Below the pieces are notes generated by a model. It had not been told where the DNA came from and did no database searches. It saw only the letters and a program-made list of their open reading frames with translations. A stretch of DNA of 64,000 nucleotides from JBGQOG01 sp052113705. GTDB lineage: Bacteria > Pseudomonadota > Alphaproteobacteria > Rhodobacterales > Rhodobacteraceae. How positions within the stretch are numbered: the stretch's first letter is position 1; the number at the start of each line of letters is the position of its first letter. Below, piece by piece: positions 40,874-50,019 of this stretch. Made by a program: the position numbers and the translations under genes. The stretch is taken from positions 1-64,000 of the forward strand of contig NZ_JBGQOG010000017.1 of the NCBI RefSeq assembly GCF_052113705.1, in the 5' to 3' direction.

Positions 40874-42037
40874 ATGAGCGATATCAACGCCGAATGCCCC
40901 GCGGTCTTTGCCCGCCGTCTGTACGATGGCGCGAGCGACCTGCCGCAGGAAAACCGGGTGATCGAGATTGAGGCGGGGCGCATCCGGGCGATCCGTCCGG
41001 GCGATTTGCCCAGCGCGGTGGCGGCGGGGATGCCGGTGGCCGAGATCATTGCCCCGGGCTTTATCGACCTGCAGATCAACGGCGCGAATGACACGCAGTT
41101 CAATTTTGACCCCAGCGTCGCGGCTTTGGCGCGGATCGCCGCCGGGGCGCGGCGGGGCGGAACCGCGCATCTTTTGCCGACCTTCATCACCGCGCCGGGC
41201 GAGGCCTATCTGAGCGCCCTCACGGCAGTGCGCGCCGCGCTGGCGGCAAAGACGCCCGGCATTCTCGGCCTGCATCTCGAGGGGCCGTTTCTGTCGCCCG
41301 CCCGTGCGGGCATCCATGATCCGGCCGCGATCCGGGCGATGACATCCGCTGATCTGGCGGCGCTGACGGCGGGGTTTCCGGGGCCGCTGATGCTGACGCT
41401 GGCACCCGAATGTCTGCCTGAGGGCCATCTGGCGGCGCTGGCGGCGGCGGGGGTGATCCTCTCGGTGGGGCATAGTGCGGCGACGGCGGCGGAGGTGGCG
41501 GCGGCCGAGGCGGCGGGACTGCGCTGCGCCACGCATCTTTTCAACGCGATGTCCCAGATGAGCGGGCGGGCGCCGGGGGTGGTGGGGGCGGTTCTCGCCT
41601 CGGACCGCCTCTATGCCGGGATCATCGCCGATGGCCATCATGTGGCCTGGGAGAATATCCGCATCGCGGTCAAGGCGATGGGCGCGCGGCTGTGCCTTGT
41701 CACTGATGCGATGCTGACGCTGGCGGGGACGGCGCCGGGATTCGCGCTGCACGGGGTCGGGATCACCCTGCAGGGCGACCGGCTGACCGATGCGGCGGGC
41801 ACGCTGGCGGGGGCGCATCTGGCGATGGACGCGGCCGTGCGGCGCATCATGGACGGGGCAGGGGTATCGCTGCCGCAGGCCTTGCGCATGGCCGCGACGC
41901 ATCCGGCGGCAGCGCTGGGGCTGGCGGCCGAGCTGGGGCGGGTTGCGCCGGGGTATCGCGCCTCGCTCACGCTGCTCGGGGAGGACCTGGCGAGCTGTGG
42001 CGTGGTGGTGGACGGCCGGTATTTTCCGCAAGACTGA
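40874..42037 (+). CDS. nagA: N-acetylglucosamine-6-phosphate deacetylase
   Basis: Deacetylates GlcNAc-6-P to glucosamine-6-P; 387 residues. Amidohydrolase-fold blocks are IIAPGFIDLQINGAND, GLHLEGPFLSPARAGIHDP (metal Glu), LSVGHSAATAAEV (metal His), CATHLFNAMS (metal His) and VTDAM (catalytic Asp). No nagB, nagE or N-acetylglucosamine transporter is in the window, so it is probably used in cell-wall recycling. The bases 40758-40873 before it hold no clear promoter. Confidence 0.92.
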   Translation: MSDINAECPAVFARRLYDGASDLPQENRVIEIEAGRIRAIRPGDLPSAVAAGMPVAEIIAPGFIDLQINGANDTQFNFDPSVAALARIAAGARRGGTAHLLPTFITAPGEAYLSALTAVRAALAAKTPGILGLHLEGPFLSPARAGIHDPAAIRAMTSADLAALTAGFPGPLMLTLAPECLPEGHLAALAAAGVILSVGHSAATAAEVAAAEAAGLRCATHLFNAMSQMSGRAPGVVGAVLASDRLYAGIIADGHHVAWENIRIAVKAMGARLCLVTDAMLTLAGTAPGFALHGVGITLQGDRLTDAAGTLAGAHLAMDAAVRRIMDGAGVSLPQALRMAATHPAAALGLAAELGRVAPGYRASLTLLGEDLASCGVVVDGRYFPQD

Positions 42038-42216
42038 GCCTTGATGGCCGGGGCGCGGGCAGCACCTCCAACCCCGCGCCGGAGCGATGGGGCCGGGGTG
42101 TGCGGGGGTGGTCGCCCCGCTGATGCGCGCCGCCCGGCGCCGATTAATTTGCCGCCCCGTGCAACCGGCCCGCTCCGGCCACGTTGGGAAGGGCCGATTG
42201 CACAAGGATGATTGCC

Positions 42217-43227
42217 GTGACGCGTTTCCACTGCCCTGTCTGCCAAAGCGAGATCTGGTTTCACAACACCGATTGCCTCGCCTGTGGCACCGCACTTGCC
42301 TATCAGCCGGGCCAGGGGTTCGTGGCGCTTGAGACCGCGCAGCCCTGTGACAACCGCGGGGCGATTGGCTGCAACTGGGTGGCCCTGACGCCCGGGGGGC
42401 TCTGCCGCTCGTGCTGCCACACGACGGTGATCCCCGACCTGTCGCTGCCCGGCAACGACCAACGCTGGGCGCGGATCGAGCAGGCCAAACGGGCGCTGTT
42501 CCGGCTGTTGATCGACATCGGCCTGCCGCTGGAAACCCCGCAGGGCGCGCCGGTACCGCTGTTCGAGTTCAAGGGCGATCTCTTGCGCTCAGGTCCCGGA
42601 CCGCATGTGCTGACCGGGCATGAGAACAGCGTGATCACCCTCAACATCGCCGAGGCGGATGATGCCGAGCGCGCCCGTCTGCGGGCCGAGCTGAACGAGC
42701 CCTACCGCACCCTCACCGGCCATATGCGGCATGAGGTGGCGCATCATTACTGGGATGTGCTGGTGGCGCCGAATCCCGATCAGTTGGCCCGCATCCGCGC
42801 CACCTTTGGCGATGAGACGCAAGATTACGGCGCGGCTTTGCAACAGCATTACGAGACGGGCGCCCCGGCGGGCTGGGAGGAGCATTTCGTCTCGACCTAT
42901 GCCACCGCGCATCCTTGGGAGGATTTCGCCGAGACCTGGGCGCATTTCCTGCATATTCTCAGCGGGTTGGAGACGGCCTCTGCCTATGGTCTGGTGCCCG
43001 TTGCCGCGCTGGCAGACGGGGGGGCGCTGGCGGACGGCTCGGCTGCGCAGATGGTCCGGCTGCCGATGGCGCAATTGGCCGGGATCTGGATCGACCTCAG
43101 CATGGCGCTGAATGCCGTGAACGAGACGATGGGGCATGGCAGCTTTTACCCCTTCGTCCTCTCACCCGCGGTCATCGACAAGCTGGAGACGGTGCGGCAG
43201 CTGATCGTGGCCGAGCGCGGTGCCTAA
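42217..43227 (+). CDS. Putative zinc-ribbon metallopeptidase
   Basis: A 336-residue protein with an N-terminal zinc ribbon (C6, C9, C20, C23 in FHCPVC and CLACG), further Cys pairs (CRSCC) and a zinc-protease motif HEVAHHYWD at about residues 172-180. The downstream Glu in EEHFVSTYA or EDFAETWAHFLH could be the third ligand. It matches the putative zinc-binding metallopeptidase family (Peptidase_Mx) as I know it; substrate unknown. GTG 42217 is chosen because AAGGA lies eight bases upstream; ATG 42208 is an alternative with AAGG too close. Confidence 0.8.
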   Translation: MTRFHCPVCQSEIWFHNTDCLACGTALAYQPGQGFVALETAQPCDNRGAIGCNWVALTPGGLCRSCCHTTVIPDLSLPGNDQRWARIEQAKRALFRLLIDIGLPLETPQGAPVPLFEFKGDLLRSGPGPHVLTGHENSVITLNIAEADDAERARLRAELNEPYRTLTGHMRHEVAHHYWDVLVAPNPDQLARIRATFGDETQDYGAALQQHYETGAPAGWEEHFVSTYATAHPWEDFAETWAHFLHILSGLETASAYGLVPVAALADGGALADGSAAQMVRLPMAQLAGIWIDLSMALNAVNETMGHGSFYPFVLSPAVIDKLETVRQLIVAERGA

Positions 43228-43913
43228 GCGCCGGTGACCAGCCGCTGCTGCAGCCAGATGATCGAGGGATAGGCGCAGAGCCAGATCCAGAAAAACCGGT
43301 TCAGCCCGAAACAGAGCGCGTTGCTGAGGTGAAAACAGGCCGCCACCGTCAGCCCCGCGATCAGGAGCGCCGGGTGCAGGAGGGTGGCGGGAAAGGCCAG
43401 TTCAAACCCCATCACCCCCCAGGACATCACGAACATCAGCCGCGGCCAGTCGGCCCAGCCGCGCAAAGCCTCGCTGACCGGATAGGCGGAAAAGCGGAAC
43501 ACATCGCAGAGCGCGCTGCCGCTGCGCCAGTCGGGATTGACCACCTTGACCCAGCCGGAGATGAAATAGGACAGCACGAGCTGCAGGCCGAGATAGCCAA
43601 AAGCGGTTTCTTTCCAATGCGCTGTGGGCAGGAAGTGAACGAGGGTCAGGCAGGTCAGGATCAGAAGGCTCATCCGGTCGCTGCCGCCATTATAGGGGCC
43701 CTGAAAGCGCCGCAGCATCAAGAGCCCGATCAGCATCAGCCCGGCGAGCGCGGCCCCATTCGCGAGCCCGGTCAGCAGCAGCAGGCTGAGGCCAAAGCGG
43801 GGGATGAACAGTACCCGCTCGCGCGGTTCAGCGATGAAATGCTCCGCGCTTTGCTGCAGGAAAGCCAGCGCCATCATGACTTCGGTGGCGCGCACCGCCT
43901 GATCCAGCGTCAT
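43224..43913 (-). CDS. HTTM-domain membrane protein
   Basis: A 229-residue integral membrane protein with about six helices (for example LSLLLLTGLANGAALAGLML and WLCAYPSIIWL). The HTTM family (related to vitamin-K-dependent gamma-carboxylase) is suggested by YFISGWVKVVNPDWRSG and the following FRFSAYP. The ATG at 43913 overlaps the stop of the 151-residue gene upstream (ATGA), so they are coupled. Its 3' end overlaps the metallopeptidase gene tail by four bases. Role unknown. Confidence 0.75.
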   Translation of the reverse strand: MTLDQAVRATEVMMALAFLQQSAEHFIAEPRERVLFIPRFGLSLLLLTGLANGAALAGLMLIGLLMLRRFQGPYNGGSDRMSLLILTCLTLVHFLPTAHWKETAFGYLGLQLVLSYFISGWVKVVNPDWRSGSALCDVFRFSAYPVSEALRGWADWPRLMFVMSWGVMGFELAFPATLLHPALLIAGLTVAACFHLSNALCFGLNRFFWIWLCAYPSIIWLQQRLVTGA

Positions 43914-44365
43914 AGCCCGCGCCCCATTCGCTGTGACAGGGCGCGGGGAAGAACCTCGGAGAGATACTCGACATCGCGCAGGATCACCGCGCCCTCGCGG
44001 CTGACAAAGACGAGGCGAAATTGCAGATAGCCCGGCTCTGCCTGACCCTCCGGTGCGGCGGGGATGCCCGCGGAGACGCGGCGCGCAATTTCGTCGATGC
44101 TGTGGGCGGTGGGATTTTCCATCAGCCGCTCGGCGCAGCTGACCAGAAACAATTGCTCGTTCCAGACCGGATTCCAGAGCATCCGCCCGAGCATCTGCCC
44201 CAGGCTGAGGCGGGCGGGACGCGGGCGGAATTCGCGCCAGTTTTTCGCCCGCGCGCCGGGGCGGGAGAGCAGCGCATATTCCACACGGGGCGAGGGGGCG
44301 ACCGCGCTGAAAAACCGCCAGGAGGGGATCAGCGCGGGCAAAAGCAGGCGAAGTGTCGCGATCAT
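43910..44365 (-). CDS. Hypothetical protein coupled to HTTM protein
   Basis: A 151-residue soluble protein with no recognised domain. It contains FRPRPARLSLGQMLGRMLWNPVWNEQLFLVSCAERLMENP and a C-terminal beta-rich stretch (YLQFRLVFVSREGAVILRDVEYLSE). Four-base overlap with the HTTM gene suggests that the two proteins work together. The ATG at 44365 gives MIATLRLLLPALIPSWRFFSA, a possible membrane or signal segment. It resembles small accessory proteins found beside HTTM proteins, but this is inference. Confidence 0.65.
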   Translation of the reverse strand: MIATLRLLLPALIPSWRFFSAVAPSPRVEYALLSRPGARAKNWREFRPRPARLSLGQMLGRMLWNPVWNEQLFLVSCAERLMENPTAHSIDEIARRVSAGIPAAPEGQAEPGYLQFRLVFVSREGAVILRDVEYLSEVLPRALSQRMGRGL

Positions 44366-44471
44366 CTGCGCATGTCCGGTCCGGCCCCCTCTCGCTCTGC
44401 CACCTTGGCCCGGTCATGGTTAACGGCGGGGCTTTAAGATTAGGTTGCCAGAGGCGGGAATTTTGGCGCGT

Positions 44472-45620
44472 TCAGTCCAACGTGCGGCGGAACCGCATCA
44501 GCGCGCCCGCGCCCAGCAGCAGCACGAAACAGGTCAGCGCCGCCAGCGGCCCTGCCACCTGCGCCATATCCGCCCCTTTCAGCATCACCGCCCGGATCAA
44601 CCGCAGGAAATGCGTGAGCGGAAAGATCTCGCCCAGGGTCTGGGCCCAGACCGGCATGCCGCGATAGGGGAACATGAAGCCCGACAGCATGAGGGAGGGC
44701 AGGAAGAAGAAGAAGGTCAGCTGCATCGCCTGCATCTGCGTGCGCGCGGCGGTGGAAATCAGATAGCCGAGGATCACCAGCGCCAGCACGAACAACAGGA
44801 CGCCGAACAGGATCAGTGCCAGCGAGCCGACAAAGGGCACGCCAAAGACCAGCCGCGCCGCCGCCAGCACCACCACCAATTGCACCGCCCCCACCGCCAG
44901 ATAGGGCAGGATCTTGCCCAGCATGATCTCCAGCGGCGTCGCGGGCATCGAGAGCAGGTTCTCCATCGTGCCGCGCTCGGTTTCCCGCGTCAGCGCCATT
45001 GAGGTCATCATCACCATGGTCAGCTGCAGGATGACCCCGAGCAGGCCCGGCACGATGTTGTATTGCGTCACCCCTTCCGGATTGTAGCGGCGGTGGACGA
45101 TCACGGCGAGCTGTTCGGCCGCCGCCGCCGCCGCCGCCGCCTCGGTGCCGCGTTCGCGCTGCAGGGCCTCAGCCGCGACGGTGCCGAGGGTGGAGATGGC
45201 ACCGGAAGCGACCGAGGGGTCGGTGGCATCCGCCTCGATCAGGATCGTGGGCGCATCATTGCGCGCGACCCGTTTGCCGAAATCCGAGGGGACGGTGACC
45301 ACGAAGGAAACATCGCCCCGCGCCATCATCGCCTCGGCTTCCGCCGCCGAACTGTCGGTGCTGATGAAACGGTAATAGCCGGTCAGCTCCAGCGCCGAGA
45401 CGATGGCGCGGGTGTAATGGTCCTGCGTGGGGGCCACGAGGGCGGCGGGCAGATGCTTGGGGTCGGTGTTGATCGCAAAGCCGAAGAGCATCAGCTGCAC
45501 CAGCGGAATCCCCAGCATCATGCCAAAGGTCAGCCGGTCGCGGCGCATCTGGATGGTCTCCTTGACCAGAAGCGCGCGGAGGCGGCTGAGTGAGAAAAGC
45601 CGGGCAAGGGATTGTTTCAT
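44472..45620 (-). CDS. ABC-2 type export permease
   Basis: A 382-residue ABC-2 permease of the YhhJ/YbhR type, with one helix (LTFGMMLGIPLVQLMLFGFAI) at the N-terminus, a ~150-residue periplasmic region (including an eight-Ala run) and five further helices. The ABC-2 signature is LPSLMLSGFMFPYRGMP. ATG 45620 has GGGGAG upstream. It is the last gene of a TetR-HlyD-ATPase-permease set. E. coli ybhGFSR has two permeases, so this one probably works as a homodimer. Confidence 0.88.
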   Translation of the reverse strand: MKQSLARLFSLSRLRALLVKETIQMRRDRLTFGMMLGIPLVQLMLFGFAINTDPKHLPAALVAPTQDHYTRAIVSALELTGYYRFISTDSSAAEAEAMMARGDVSFVVTVPSDFGKRVARNDAPTILIEADATDPSVASGAISTLGTVAAEALQRERGTEAAAAAAAAEQLAVIVHRRYNPEGVTQYNIVPGLLGVILQLTMVMMTSMALTRETERGTMENLLSMPATPLEIMLGKILPYLAVGAVQLVVVLAAARLVFGVPFVGSLALILFGVLLFVLALVILGYLISTAARTQMQAMQLTFFFFLPSLMLSGFMFPYRGMPVWAQTLGEIFPLTHFLRLIRAVMLKGADMAQVAGPLAALTCFVLLLGAGALMRFRRTLD

Positions 45621-45660
45621 TTGATACTCCCCTTGAGGGTTGGCCCAGTCCACAGCGCGG

Positions 45661-46635
45661 TCATTGCATATTGTCCCGGCTTTGGCCCATCAGCTGGATG
45701 AACACATCCTCAAGGCTGGTCTCGGTGGGGGCGAAGGTGCAGCCCGTTTGGGCAGTGATGCGGGCGAGCGTGGCGGCAAGCGCCCCGGCATCGCGGCCCA
45801 CCACATGCAGGGTGGTGCCGAAGGGCGCGATCTGATCGACCCCGGGCGCGCCCTGCAGCGCCTTGGCCGCCGCAATCGTGGCCTCATGCGGGCCGGTGAC
45901 GCGGTAGGTGGTCAGCGCCGCCCCCGCCACCACCTCGGGCACGGTGCCCGAGGCGATCAGCCGCCCGTAGGAGATATAGTTGATGCGGTGGCAGCGCTCG
46001 GCCTCATCCATGTAATGGGTGGAGACGAGGACGGTCATGCCCGTGGCGGCAAGATGATGAATTTCATCCCAGAATTCGCGCCGCGCCTTGGGATCGACCC
46101 CGGCGGTCGGCTCGTCCAGCAACAGCAGTTGCGGGCGGTGCAGGGTACAGGCGGCCAGCGCCAGCCGCTGTTTCCAGCCGCCCGAGAGGGTTCCGGCCAA
46201 TTGATGCTGGCGCGCGGTCAGCCCCAGATCCGCCAAGGTGGCCGCGACGGTGGCGCCTGGATCGGGCAGGGCGTAAAGGCCCGCCACGAAACGCAAATTC
46301 TCGGCGATCGTCAGGTCTTCGTAAAAGGAAAACCGCTGGGTCATATAGCCGGTGGCGCGCTTGATCCGCCCCCCGTCACGCCGGATGTCATGGCCGAGCA
46401 CCCGGCCCGTGCCTGCATCCGGTGTCAGCAGGCCGCAGATCAGCCGGATCGTCGTGGTCTTGCCCGAGCCATTGGGGCCGAGAAAGCCGGCAATCTCGCC
46501 GCGCGCCACGGTCAGGCCGACATCATCCACCACCTTGCGGCCGTTGAAGCTCTTGGTCAGGCCCTGCACGTCAATCGCCGCTGTGGCGCCGGGTGCGGCC
46601 TCCGGCGGGCGGGCTGTGGCATCCGGCGCGGTCAT
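45661..46635 (-). CDS. ABC exporter ATP-binding protein, YbhF-like
   Basis: A 324-residue ATPase. Walker A GPNGSGKTT is at 53-61, signature LSGGWKQRLALA, Walker B LLLLDEPTAGVDPKARREFWD, and the switch His in STHYMDEAERCH. The extended C-terminal region after ~240 is typical of CcmA/YbhF exporters. The start overlaps the HlyD gene stop (ATGA). Works with the permease at 44472-45620. Confidence 0.92.
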   Translation of the reverse strand: MTAPDATARPPEAAPGATAAIDVQGLTKSFNGRKVVDDVGLTVARGEIAGFLGPNGSGKTTTIRLICGLLTPDAGTGRVLGHDIRRDGGRIKRATGYMTQRFSFYEDLTIAENLRFVAGLYALPDPGATVAATLADLGLTARQHQLAGTLSGGWKQRLALAACTLHRPQLLLLDEPTAGVDPKARREFWDEIHHLAATGMTVLVSTHYMDEAERCHRINYISYGRLIASGTVPEVVAGAALTTYRVTGPHEATIAAAKALQGAPGVDQIAPFGTTLHVVGRDAGALAATLARITAQTGCTFAPTETSLEDVFIQLMGQSRDNMQ

Positions 46636-47585
46636 TTCCCGGCCCCGGGCAAGAGCACATCGACGATCTGACCGGGGTTCAGATCGGACCCGGCGGCGGG
46701 ATGCGCCTCGATCAGATAGACCAGCTTTTGCCGGTTCTCGAGCGAGTAGATCACCGGCGGCGTGAACTCCGGCGCGTCGGAAACATAGGTGACCACGGCA
46801 GAAAGATCGGGCGCGCAGCCATCGCAGCGCACCCGGAGCACGCTGCCCAGCGCAATCTGCGACACGGCGGTTTCGGGCACATAGAGCCGCAGTTTCACCG
46901 CGCCATCGGCCAGAAGCGAGAGCACCGGCGCCGAGGGGCCCGCAATCTCGCCCGGCCTGCGGATGACATCGACGATGGTGCCCGCGGCGGGGGCGCTCAG
47001 CGCGCGCTGATCCAGCGACCATTGCGCCGTTTGCTGCGCGGCATCGGCCACGGCCACATTCGCCTCGGCGGCGGCAATCGCCTGCGGGCGGGCGGGCAGG
47101 CGGGCGACGGTCAGATTGGCCTCGACCTCGGCCACCCGCGCGGCGGCGACTTCGGCGGCGGTGATCGCATCATCGCGCTGGGTCTCGGTCGCGGCGCCGC
47201 GCGCGGCCAGGCTGACCAGCCGGTCGCGCGAGCGCAGGGCCTCGGCCAGCTGCGCGCGGGCCGAGGCCAGGGTGGCCTCGATCACCGCGATCTCTTCGGG
47301 GCGTTTGCCCTCGCCCAGATCGGCGCGCTGGCTTTGGGCCTGCGCCAGTGCCGCCTGCGCCCCCGCCAGCGCGATGGCGGCATCGCGGGTTTCCATCTGC
47401 ACCAGGGGCTGCCCTGCGGCGACACGGTCGCCCCGCGTCACCTGCACCGCCGTGATCTGCCCGGTGGCGACGGGGGCGACCAGCGTGTAATCCCCCTCGA
47501 CATAGCCCGAGGCGAGGGGGGCCGGATCGGCGCAGGCCGTGAACAGTGACGCTGCGAGGGGCAGGGCACAGAAAAACGCCGTCAT
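46632..47585 (-). CDS. HlyD-family membrane-fusion protein, YbhG-like
   Basis: A 317-residue periplasmic adaptor. The N-terminus has a hydrophobic stretch ending SLFTACADP, which resembles a signal or lipobox (FTAC is an imperfect lipobox). A biotinyl-lipoyl half (GQITAVQVTRGDRVAAGQPLVQ) is followed by a coiled-coil hairpin rich in Ala/Gln/Arg (residues ~75-165) and a second lipoyl half (APAAGTIVDVIRRPGE). Overlaps the TetR gene upstream and the ATPase downstream by four bases each. Confidence 0.9.
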   Translation of the reverse strand: MTAFFCALPLAASLFTACADPAPLASGYVEGDYTLVAPVATGQITAVQVTRGDRVAAGQPLVQMETRDAAIALAGAQAALAQAQSQRADLGEGKRPEEIAVIEATLASARAQLAEALRSRDRLVSLAARGAATETQRDDAITAAEVAAARVAEVEANLTVARLPARPQAIAAAEANVAVADAAQQTAQWSLDQRALSAPAAGTIVDVIRRPGEIAGPSAPVLSLLADGAVKLRLYVPETAVSQIALGSVLRVRCDGCAPDLSAVVTYVSDAPEFTPPVIYSLENRQKLVYLIEAHPAAGSDLNPGQIVDVLLPGAGK

Positions 47586-48271
47586 GTCAGGCTCCTTTCC
47601 AGGGATGCGCGCAAATTGCCGACCAGCATGTCCTGCACAGCGGTGATGTCGGACAGGCCCGGCGCGTCCCAGCCCATACGGCGCAGCACCACCGGCCGGG
47701 CGATCCGGAAATAGGCGACCTGCCCGATCATCGCGAAAACCGAGAGACGCACCGCCTCGCTCTCGGCGTCTTGCCCGCTGGCGGCGCCCCAGAGGGCGCA
47801 GATCTCGCGGTGTTTCGGCGCAAAGAAGCCGTCATACAGCCGATCAAAGGCGGGGCCGTGATCGGTGATTTCCCGCAGGACAAAGGCCGCCATATCCTCG
47901 GCTTCGGGCGCGGTGAGCAAGAAATGCGCCACGGCGCGCAACAGCCCCTCAAGCCGGGCGCGGGCCTCTGCGGGTGAGGGGGGCGCGTCGGGGGCCGGGG
48001 TGCCGGTGATCGCGCTGATGCGGCGGGTGATTTCATCGGCGCAGGCCAGCCGGAGGCCGGTCTTGGAGCCGAAATGATAGGCGATGGCGGCGATGTTGAC
48101 CCCCGCCGCCTCGGCCAGTTGCCGCGTGGATGTGGCGGCAAATCCGCGATGGCCGAAGTGATGCAGCGCGGCGCCCAGAAGGCGGGCTGCCGTGCCATCT
48201 GGCGTGGCATTTGCCGGACCGTCTGACGCGGCGGGGGCGGGCTGTGGGGCTGTATCGGCGGCGCGGGTCAT
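47582..48271 (-). CDS. TetR-family regulator of the exporter operon (CecR-like)
   Basis: A 229-residue TetR repressor with helix-turn-helix LLGAALHHFGHRGFAATSTRQLAEAAGVNIAAIAYHFGSK (~29-68) and a C-terminal DUF1956-type ligand domain as in E. coli CecR. It is the first gene of the set and overlaps the HlyD gene by four bases, so it is likely autoregulatory. ATG 48271 is chosen for AAAGGA upstream; 48298 and 48304 are alternatives. A 13-base palindrome lies 42 bases further upstream. Confidence 0.85.
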   Translation of the reverse strand: MTRAADTAPQPAPAASDGPANATPDGTAARLLGAALHHFGHRGFAATSTRQLAEAAGVNIAAIAYHFGSKTGLRLACADEITRRISAITGTPAPDAPPSPAEARARLEGLLRAVAHFLLTAPEAEDMAAFVLREITDHGPAFDRLYDGFFAPKHREICALWGAASGQDAESEAVRLSVFAMIGQVAYFRIARPVVLRRMGWDAPGLSDITAVQDMLVGNLRASLERSLT

Positions 48272-48304
48272 CCGGGGTCCTTTCGTGGTCACCGTCATTT
48301 TCAA

Positions 48305-48707
48305 ACAAATGATTGATTAAATCAAGCGATCACATTGCCCGCCTCACCGGGCGTCCGGAGATTTGGGGGTGCAGCGTCCGGGGCGTGGTCTCTGCGGTCT
48401 GGTCCGAGGGGGCCGGGCGCATCCGATCCCTCGCAGCGGGTGAAAGGGGGTCGGCCAAACCCCTGCGCAGCCTTCTGTGCGGTGTCGCGCAAAGGCGCTG
48501 CCTGCCCTTGATTGACACGCCACAATCATGGGGATAGCCAGCGCAGAGGCGCGCTGACCGCCCTGTCAGACTGAGCGTATCGCCGGTTGGCGCCGCGACA
48601 GACCTGCGCCGCCCGTTGTTCCGGTGTCTCGGCCTGGCCGCACCGAGAGGAGTAGCCGTCGTGACCCGATCTGTCTTTTCGTCGCAGACCCGCCGTGAGG
48701 GGCAGGC
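48305..48707. other. Divergent intergenic region before the MFS gene
   Basis: About 400 bases between the TetR gene and the MFS gene. It has an A/T-rich palindromic part at 48305-48330 and a TTGACA (48512-48517) that could be a -35 for the MFS gene with TAGCCA 17 bases later, a poor -10. Short open frames here are not convincing. I see no RNA gene. Confidence 0.45.
48313..48325. promoter_or_regulatory. Candidate TetR operator
   Basis: TTGATTAAATCAA, a perfect 13-base palindrome in the A/T-rich segment just upstream of the CecR-like gene. TetR-family operators are commonly found in this place and of this kind. Confidence 0.5.
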
Positions 48708-49985
48708 ATGAGCGGCCCGGAAACCCGCCCGCTGGAAACCGACGGTGTGGTCGATCACGGGCAGGTGCATGAAGAGGTTGACCGCAAAGTATTGCACAAC
48801 CGCAATTATCTGAACTTCATCGCCTCGCGCACCTTTTCGTCCATCGGGTTTCAGTCGATCACCGTGGCGCTGGGGTGGATGATTTATGACCAGACCCAAA
48901 GCGCTTATATGCTTGGGCTTGTCGGTCTGTTCCAGTTTCTGCCGATGGCGGTGCTGACCTTTGCGGTGGGCGCGGTGGCGGACCGGTTTGAGCGGCGCCG
49001 GATCGCGATGATCTGTCAGATGGTTGAGGCGCTGGCGGTGGCCGGGCTGGGGGTGCTGGTCTGGCAGGGGGCGCTGACCTCGCATCTGATCCTTGCGGCG
49101 GTGGCCGTGCTGGGGGCGGCGCAGGCCTTTGAGCGCCCAACCATGGCGGCGCTGCTGCCCGGCATTGTCGGCACCGACATGCTGCAGCGCGCGGTGGCCA
49201 CCTCGACCTCGTTCATGCAGACGGCGCTGATCGTCGGGCCCTCGCTCGGCGGGATCTTTTACGGCATCGGGCCGGTGGTGCCCTTTGCGGTCTCGGCGGT
49301 GCTGTTTTGTCTGGCGGGCGGCAATGTGCGGGTGATCCGCATGCTGCACAAGCCCGCCCCCCGCGCGCCGATGAGTTTCAGCACCGTATTTGCGGGGGTG
49401 GCCTTTATCCGCTCGAAACCGGAAATGCTGGGGACCATCTCGCTTGATCTCTTCGCGGTGTTGCTGGGCGGGGCCACGGCCTTGCTGCCGATTTTCGCCT
49501 CGGACATCCTGAAGGCGGGGCCGATCGGGCTGGGGATGCTGCGGGCGGCCCCGGCGGTGGGGGCGCTGATGATGTCGCTGGTGCTGGCGCGCTGGCCGCT
49601 GGAAGCCGGGGCCGGGCGCAAGATGTTCGCGGCGGTGGCGGTGTTTGGGGTGGCGACCATCCTGTTTTCGCTGTCCACCAATGTGACGCTGTCGATCATC
49701 GCGCTGTTTGTGATTGGCGCTTCGGACACGATCAGCGTGGTGGTGCGCAGCTCGCTCGTGCAGCTGATGACGCCGGATGACATGCGGGGCAGGGTGAATG
49801 CGGTGAACTCGCTGTTCATCGGCACCTCGAACCAGCTTGGCGAGTTTGAAAGCGGTATGCTGGCCGGGCTGGTCGGGCCGGTGGCGACCGGGGTTGTGGG
49901 CGGCATCGGCACCATCGCGGTGGTGCTGATCTGGCTGCGGCTGTTCCCGCAATTGGCCAAGGTGGAGCGGCTGGACGGGCGCTGA
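48708..49985 (+). CDS. MFS transporter, EntS-like
   Basis: A 425-residue major facilitator of the PF05977/EntS type with twelve predicted helices and the loop GAVADRFERRRIA between helices 2 and 3. The N-terminal ~30 residues are hydrophilic. Start has GAGGGG upstream. Such carriers export siderophores or other small molecules; the substrate cannot be read from sequence. Followed by hyi after 34 bases, on the same strand. Confidence 0.85.
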   Translation: MSGPETRPLETDGVVDHGQVHEEVDRKVLHNRNYLNFIASRTFSSIGFQSITVALGWMIYDQTQSAYMLGLVGLFQFLPMAVLTFAVGAVADRFERRRIAMICQMVEALAVAGLGVLVWQGALTSHLILAAVAVLGAAQAFERPTMAALLPGIVGTDMLQRAVATSTSFMQTALIVGPSLGGIFYGIGPVVPFAVSAVLFCLAGGNVRVIRMLHKPAPRAPMSFSTVFAGVAFIRSKPEMLGTISLDLFAVLLGGATALLPIFASDILKAGPIGLGMLRAAPAVGALMMSLVLARWPLEAGAGRKMFAAVAVFGVATILFSLSTNVTLSIIALFVIGASDTISVVVRSSLVQLMTPDDMRGRVNAVNSLFIGTSNQLGEFESGMLAGLVGPVATGVVGGIGTIAVVLIWLRLFPQLAKVERLDGR

Positions 49986-50019
49986 GCTTTGGCCGGCGTT
50001 GATTGACGGGGGAGGCGGG

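Noticed and set aside
48313..48537. A 74-codon plus-strand gene
   Set aside because: It starts inside an A/T-rich operator-like palindrome, has no ribosome site and no recognisable protein features.
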